9,370 bases of DNA from JAUXEH01 sp965533275 (GTDB lineage: Bacteria; Acidobacteriota; Aminicenantia; Aminicenantales; Aminicenantaceae). Both the position numbers and the translations under genes were made by a program. The notes under the pieces were generated by a model, which was not told the DNA's origin, searched no databases, and saw only the letters and a program-made list of their open reading frames with translations. Shown piece by piece: positions 6,403 through 9,370 of the stretch. The DNA lies in the NCBI GenBank assembly GCA_965533275.1, contig CBESWG010000085.1, positions 1 to 9,370 of the forward strand, read 5' to 3'. Position 1 is the first letter of the stretch. Each line of letters opens with the position of its first letter.

Positions 6403-7307
6403 TTTCGTGAAAAGACGAGCAGGATTTCCAGGCTGTCTTGCGGAAAACTACGGGGCAGGCGCGGCAGGGGCGAACTGACCTCCAGGGCCTTCAGGGCCGC
6501 GGCCTGCAGGGCCGGGACCCGGGCTGGGGTGACCACATCGGTCGAGGCGATCCAGCCGTCAGACTGGATGACCACGGAGATCTCAAACTCGTCCTCCTCC
6601 TGATCGGGCATCAAGTGGGGCATCAGCCAGTTGTCCATGATCAAGGCCACTGCCTGGTCGGCCCAACCGGCGATGTCGACGCGCCGGGAAATGGCGGTGC
6701 TCCCCGTGGGCTGGTCAGAACCGGGCTGTCGTCCCGGATCGGCGGCCCGCTCAGTGCTGTATCTGGGAAGCGACGGCCGAATCAGCCCACGCACTCCCCG
6801 GACTGCCGCGTCAGCGCCCGGATCGGGCTGATAGGAGTATCGGGGCATGTCCCTCTCCGGTGCGAGCTGGAAGGACAGGCCAGGGGGAAGCTCGGATCGG
6901 ACCTCGGGAGGCGGCTTCAGCTCGAGCCTCTCCCTGAGTTCGGGAGGGGCTACGATCCGCTCGGGGATGGTCAGTTCGGCCTTGGGCGTAGGATCATCGG
7001 CTGCCGCGACCGGTGGAGGCCCGGATACGCTAGCTTCAGGTTGTGCGGCCTCCGCCTCGGGGACGCCGGACGGATCAGAGCTCTCCTCGACCTGGGGCAG
7101 ATACAAGCGCTCCAGCGAAGGAGCGATGAATACGGTGCGGGCATATGCCCCGAGATCCAGGATCTTGAGGGGCGTATAATACACCACGATCAGCACCAGG
7201 ACGGCAGCATGGGAGGCCAGAGAGATTCCCAGGCTCAATGCCCGCTTGAGCCACCCGCTCCTGAGCCTCGAGGGGTGAGAGGCGGAAAAGATGCCATTCT
7301 CGAACAT
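6399..7307 (-). CDS. TonB-family energy transducer protein
   Basis: This 302-residue protein has the classical three-part TonB plan. It has a short basic cytoplasmic N-terminus and one membrane helix at about 24-44 (LSLGISLASHAAVLVLIVVY, including the family's SxxxH-like SLASH). A long proline/acid-rich periplasmic spacer (70-205) follows, then a C-terminal TonB/TolA-type domain (about 212-302). The C-terminal segment shows the family pattern SDGWIAS, then PALQAAALKAL and PLPRLPRSFPQD before the last beta-strand. Such proteins pass proton-motive force from ExbB/ExbD to outer-membrane receptors, but no exbB, exbD or TonB-dependent receptor gene is in the window. The start at 7307 has only a weak AAGGG ribosome signal. 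It follows the 64-residue gene by 67 bases and overlaps the next gene by 4 bases. A structural envelope protein that borrows the TonB fold is a possible alternative. Confidence 0.83.
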   Translation of the reverse strand: MFENGIFSASHPSRLRSGWLKRALSLGISLASHAAVLVLIVVYYTPLKILDLGAYARTVFIAPSLERLYLPQVEESSDPSGVPEAEAAQPEASVSGPPPVAAADDPTPKAELTIPERIVAPPELRERLELKPPPEVRSELPPGLSFQLAPERDMPRYSYQPDPGADAAVRGVRGLIRPSLPRYSTERAADPGRQPGSDQPTGSTAISRRVDIAGWADQAVALIMDNWLMPHLMPDQEEDEFEISVVIQSDGWIASTDVVTPARVPALQAAALKALEVSSPLPRLPRSFPQDSLEILLVFSRK

Positions 7308-7346
7308 GGAGCTACCCTTATTCCTTATAATGTCAAAAATCCGGGA

Positions 7347-7370
7347 AGCGTTACACTCCCTGGAAACGCT
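7347..7370 (-). promoter_or_regulatory. Possible attenuator hairpin before the TonB-like gene
   Basis: AGCGTT and AACGCT (7347-7352 and 7365-7370) are perfect 6-base arms with a 12-base loop, in the gap between the 64-residue gene and the TonB-like gene. On the minus strand a TTTTT run follows seven bases after the stem. The long loop and offset T-run make it at best a weak partial terminator that would lower expression of the downstream genes. Confidence 0.3.
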
Positions 7371-7374
7371 GTTC

Positions 7375-7569
7375 TTACTCGTAGGCGATGACCCGGATGA
7401 TTCCGATGGTGGCGCCGCTGTCGTCGGAAGTGCAGGTGTCGCTCACGGAGATGAGCCGTGTCGCACCGCTGTCATCCAGGAACTTGTTGACCATCAGGTC
7501 TAAATCTTTAAGCTCCTCCTTGGCGTGGAAAATTTTCAAGGGCGTTGTGAAGGTCGTGACTTTGGGCAT
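7375..7569 (-). CDS. Small protein of unknown function (64 residues)
   Basis: The product begins MPKVTTFTTPLKIFHAKEEL and ends ATIGIIRVIAYE. The ATG at 7569 was chosen because AGGAGG lies directly upstream; the longer frame starting at 7617 would cover it. The pattern suggests a compact soluble alpha/beta fold: strand 2-8, amphipathic helix about 16-32 (AKEELKDLDLMVNKFLDD), strand RLISVSD, a Ser/Thr/Asp-rich loop with a single cysteine (SDTCTSDDSG), and a last strand IGIIRVIAYE. It has no signal peptide or membrane segment. The length and strand-helix-strand-strand order recall small proteins such as the Cse60-like group, but the resemblance is too weak to assign. It is the first gene of the TonB-containing operon and is divergent from the redox fusion, so a regulatory or stress role is conceivable. 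Confidence 0.75.
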   Translation of the reverse strand: MPKVTTFTTPLKIFHAKEELKDLDLMVNKFLDDSGATRLISVSDTCTSDDSGATIGIIRVIAYE

Positions 7570-7597
7570 GATCCCTCCTGTGAGAAAATCGGTCCTC

Positions 7598-7614
7598 TCC
7601 GGTACGAATCCGGA
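7598..7614. repeat. Inverted repeat in the divergent leader region
   Basis: TCCGG and CCGGA are perfect 5-base arms around TACGAAT. The repeat lies between the predicted minus-strand transcription start (about 7615) and the 64-residue gene. It could be a 5'-end hairpin of that transcript or a small operator. Confidence 0.35.
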
Positions 7615-7621
7615 CATGGTT

Positions 7622-7650
7622 ATTCTACAGCAAATCTGGAAGGCCGTGAA
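7622..7650 (-). promoter_or_regulatory. Candidate promoter for the small-protein/TonB operon
   Basis: On the minus strand TTCACG (7645-7650) and TAGAAT (7622-7627) are separated by 17 bases, a fair match to a housekeeping sigma-70 promoter. The predicted start near 7615 would give a leader of about 45 bases before the ATG at 7569. Confidence 0.42.
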
Positions 7651-7659
7651 TGAGGAGTC

Positions 7660-7687
7660 TTGTCTTCGCTGGTAATTTTGTTAGAAT
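7660..7687 (+). promoter_or_regulatory. Candidate promoter for the redox fusion gene
   Basis: TTGTCT (7660-7665) and TAGAAT (7682-7687) are 16 bases apart. Transcription would start near 7694, giving a very short leader that holds little more than the AAGGAGGG ribosome site (7698-7705). It is back to back with the minus-strand promoter candidate, with 9 bases between the two -35 elements. Confidence 0.45.
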
Positions 7688-7708
7688 ATGATCCCCGAAG
7701 GAGGGACC

Positions 7709-9337
7709 ATGGAACAAAAACACGACCACAGCGGCCATGTCCACGACAACCTGCGCCTGGAGGAGATCCAGGCCCAGCTGAGCAAGATCTTCACCAAGCT
7801 CGAAAACGATGTCCCGCTGCACCTTTTTCTCTCGGATGACAAAGAGTCTCCCTTCAACCAGGCGGCTCAGGAAATCTTGGGGACCATCTCCAAGATCTCC
7901 CCCCGGATCCAGGTCCAGGAACACGGAATGGACGATGACCTGGCCAAGGAGAAAGGCGTCACCAGCTCCCCCACCATCCTCTTCGATCCCGAACACTTTG
8001 GCCTGCGCTGGTTCGGCGCTCCTCTGGGTGAGGAGGGCCGGATGTTCATCGAGGCCCTGGTCATGCTGGGCAACCGGAAGAGCAACCTGAGCGAGCAGTC
8101 CCGCAAGATCCTGGAGAGGATCACATCGCCTCGGCACGTTCTGGTGTTCGTGAGCATGACCTGCCCCTACTGTCCCCAGCAGGTCATGAATGTGCTGAAC
8201 GCCGTGGTGGCCCGGCCCGATTTGATCACCCTCGATATCGTGGATGTCCAATCCAATCCCGACCTGACCGACCGCTTCTCGGCCTACAGCACGCCCATGA
8301 CCTTTGCCAATGAGGAACTCGTCGGCAAGGGGGCCCAGCCGGAGGAGCTGTTCCTGAGCTCCCTGGAGAAGCTGGAGGAGCAGGCCATCTATATCCCCGA
8401 TGTGGATGCAGAGGAGGTCGAAGTCGACCTGCTGATCATCGGGGGCGGTCCCGCCGGCCTGAGCGCAGGGATCTATGCGGCGCGTGCAGGGCTGAACGCC
8501 GCCATCATGGAGCGCAGCGTACTGGGAGGCCTGATCGCCACCACACCCGAGGTGGAGAACTATCCTGGCATCGCGCACGTGGGGGGCAAGACCCTGGTGG
8601 ACATCATGGTGGCCCACGCCCTGGAGTACTGCCAGATCTTCCCGGGAGAGGAGGCCGTGAGCATTACCATGGGGGAGCGGTTCGATGTGCAGACCACAAG
8701 GCGGCGCTTCAAGACAAAAGCCATACTGCTGGCCACGGGCGCCGACCACAAGCACCTCAACATACCGGGGGAGGAGAGGCTGGGCGGCCGCGGCATCAGC
8801 TACTGCGCGACCTGCGATGGTCCGCAGTTCAGAGACAAGAAGGTCATCGTGATCGGAGGGGGCAACGGCGCGGTCACCGAGGCCCTCCATCTCAAGAACA
8901 TCGATGTGGATGTTACGCTGGTCCACCGCAGGGACAAGCTGCGGGCCCAGGAACACCTGGCAAAAAAACTCCAGGCAGAGAACATCCCCGTGCTCTGGAA
9001 CACCGAGGTCCAGGAGATCCGAGGGGACAAACGTGTGGAGGAGGTCCTGCTGAAAGACAACCGTTCAAACGAAACCACCACACTGCAGCTAGACGGGGCC
9101 TTCATCTCGATCGGCTACCGGCCGGAGGTGGAACTGGCCAGACAGGCCGGTGTAGAGCTCACGGATAATGGATACATAAAGAGCGACCGGCGGCACCGCA
9201 CCTCCGTCCCCGGCATCTATGCGGCCGGCGACGTGGAAGGGCAGTTCAAGCAGATCGTGACCGCGGCAGCCTATGGCTCCGAGGCTGCCATGGCCATATT
9301 CGAGGACCTGGTCAATCCCTACTGGACAACCGGCTAG
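7709..9337 (+). CDS. AhpF-like flavoprotein: double thioredoxin fold fused to thioredoxin reductase
   Basis: This 542-residue cytoplasmic disulfide reductase has no signal peptide. Residues 35-125 form a first thioredoxin fold without a CxxC but with a likely cis-proline in SSPTI. Residues 140-225 form a second fold with CPYC (C152, C155) and the cis-proline segment YSTPMT. Residues 237-542 are a thioredoxin-reductase module with FAD motif GGGPAG (245-250), active-site CATC (C366, C369), nucleotide motif GGGNGA (383-388), HRRDKLRA (406-413) and the FAD-closing YAAGDVEG (504-511). Domain order and length match AhpF (about 520 residues), which passes electrons from NAD(P)H through FAD and both cysteine pairs to a peroxiredoxin. 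The HRRxxxRA motif is typical of NADPH-using thioredoxin reductases rather than NADH-using AhpF. The N-terminus is rich in histidine (HDHSGHVHD). The start at 7709 has AAGGAGGG 3 bases before it; an ATG at 7688 would bury that site. No peroxiredoxin gene lies in the window. Confidence 0.9.
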   Translation: MEQKHDHSGHVHDNLRLEEIQAQLSKIFTKLENDVPLHLFLSDDKESPFNQAAQEILGTISKISPRIQVQEHGMDDDLAKEKGVTSSPTILFDPEHFGLRWFGAPLGEEGRMFIEALVMLGNRKSNLSEQSRKILERITSPRHVLVFVSMTCPYCPQQVMNVLNAVVARPDLITLDIVDVQSNPDLTDRFSAYSTPMTFANEELVGKGAQPEELFLSSLEKLEEQAIYIPDVDAEEVEVDLLIIGGGPAGLSAGIYAARAGLNAAIMERSVLGGLIATTPEVENYPGIAHVGGKTLVDIMVAHALEYCQIFPGEEAVSITMGERFDVQTTRRRFKTKAILLATGADHKHLNIPGEERLGGRGISYCATCDGPQFRDKKVIVIGGGNGAVTEALHLKNIDVDVTLVHRRDKLRAQEHLAKKLQAENIPVLWNTEVQEIRGDKRVEEVLLKDNRSNETTTLQLDGAFISIGYRPEVELARQAGVELTDNGYIKSDRRHRTSVPGIYAAGDVEGQFKQIVTAAAYGSEAAMAIFEDLVNPYWTTG

Positions 9338-9344
9338 CCCGCTG

Positions 9345-9370
9345 AGGGACGTCCCCCAGGGGGACACCCT
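9345..9370. repeat. Nested palindromes at the right edge (terminator or REP-like element)
   Basis: GTCCCCC/GGGGGAC (9351-9357 with 9359-9365) is a 7-base inverted repeat around one base, with a further outer AGGG/CCCT pairing (9345-9348 with 9367-9370). A second perfect palindrome, GGGACGTCCC (9346-9355), overlaps it. It starts 7 bases after the flavoprotein stop. The window ends before any T-run could be seen, so an intrinsic terminator and a dispersed GGGACGTCCC-type repeat are both possible. Confidence 0.5.

Noticed and set aside
6438..7391. Plus-strand frame of 317 codons opposite the TonB-like gene
   Set aside because: Antisense of a proline-rich GC-rich gene; no ribosome site, no coherent domain.
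7570..7617. N-terminal extension of the 64-residue protein by 16 codons
   Set aside because: It would cover the AGGAGG site at the ATG at 7569 and extend into the hairpin and predicted transcription start.
7688..7708. Earlier ATG for the flavoprotein
   Set aside because: It has no ribosome site, lies on top of the predicted -10 element, and an excellent AAGGAGGG precedes the ATG at 7709.
7625..8956. Long open frame (443 codons) on the minus strand opposite the flavoprotein gene
   Set aside because: Its product is low in pattern, rich in His, Asp, Gln and Gly as expected for the antisense of a GC-rich gene, and the opposite strand has a full set of AhpF/TrxB motifs.

Overview
The window is a GC-rich, gene-dense stretch of bacterial chromosome with no gap between genes above about 160 bases. 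A TonB-type protein, a Tat signal and Sec signals point to a diderm (Gram-negative type) bacterium. The large two-domain FtsX/MacB-type permease, the exported peptidases and the base composition would fit Acidobacteriota or an Aminicenantes-like lineage, but that placement is inference from style, not proof. There is no phage, transposase, CRISPR, rRNA or tRNA signal.

Layout. (1) Bases 2-1795, plus strand: the 3' three-quarters of a macrolide-exporter/FtsX-type ABC permease, cut by the window edge and ended by a hairpin terminator between convergent genes. (2) Bases 5442-1819, minus strand: a four-gene operon in transcription order. It holds a Tat-exported Ntn-hydrolase of the glycosylasparaginase/beta-aspartyl family, an unlisted 35-residue single-span membrane protein, a PutP-like sodium:solute symporter whose ATG overlaps the small gene's stop (ATGA), and a signal-peptide-bearing M55 D-aminopeptidase (DppA family). 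(3) Bases 7569-5602, minus strand: a second operon with a 64-residue protein of unknown function, a TonB-type energy transducer, and an unrecognised secreted 266-residue protein overlapping it by ATGA. (4) Bases 7709-9337, plus strand: a fusion of two thioredoxin folds (the second with CPYC) to a thioredoxin-reductase module (CATC), laid out like AhpF. It is transcribed divergently from operon 3 from a 139-base region with plausible back-to-back promoters. The last 26 bases form nested palindromes that may be a terminator or a dispersed REP-like element.

How the genes may work together. In operon 2 both hydrolases carry export signals and the importer sits between them. The simplest reading is that beta-aspartyl or N-glycosyl-asparagine compounds and D-residue peptides are cut outside the cytoplasmic membrane and the released amino acids are taken up with sodium. 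Isoaspartyl bonds and D-residues are both products of protein ageing and both occur in peptidoglycan cross-bridges, so the operon looks like a scavenging unit for damaged protein or cell-wall peptides. That combined role is inference. Operon 3 and the redox fusion are less certain: a cell-envelope TonB-like module next to a cytoplasmic disulfide reductase, possibly sharing regulation through the common intergenic region.

The most notable items are the tiny membrane partner coupled to the symporter, the symporter's loss of the PutP sodium-site aspartate, the exported hydrolase plus importer operon, the two unassigned proteins in the TonB operon, and the AhpF-like fusion with a thioredoxin-reductase-style NADPH site.
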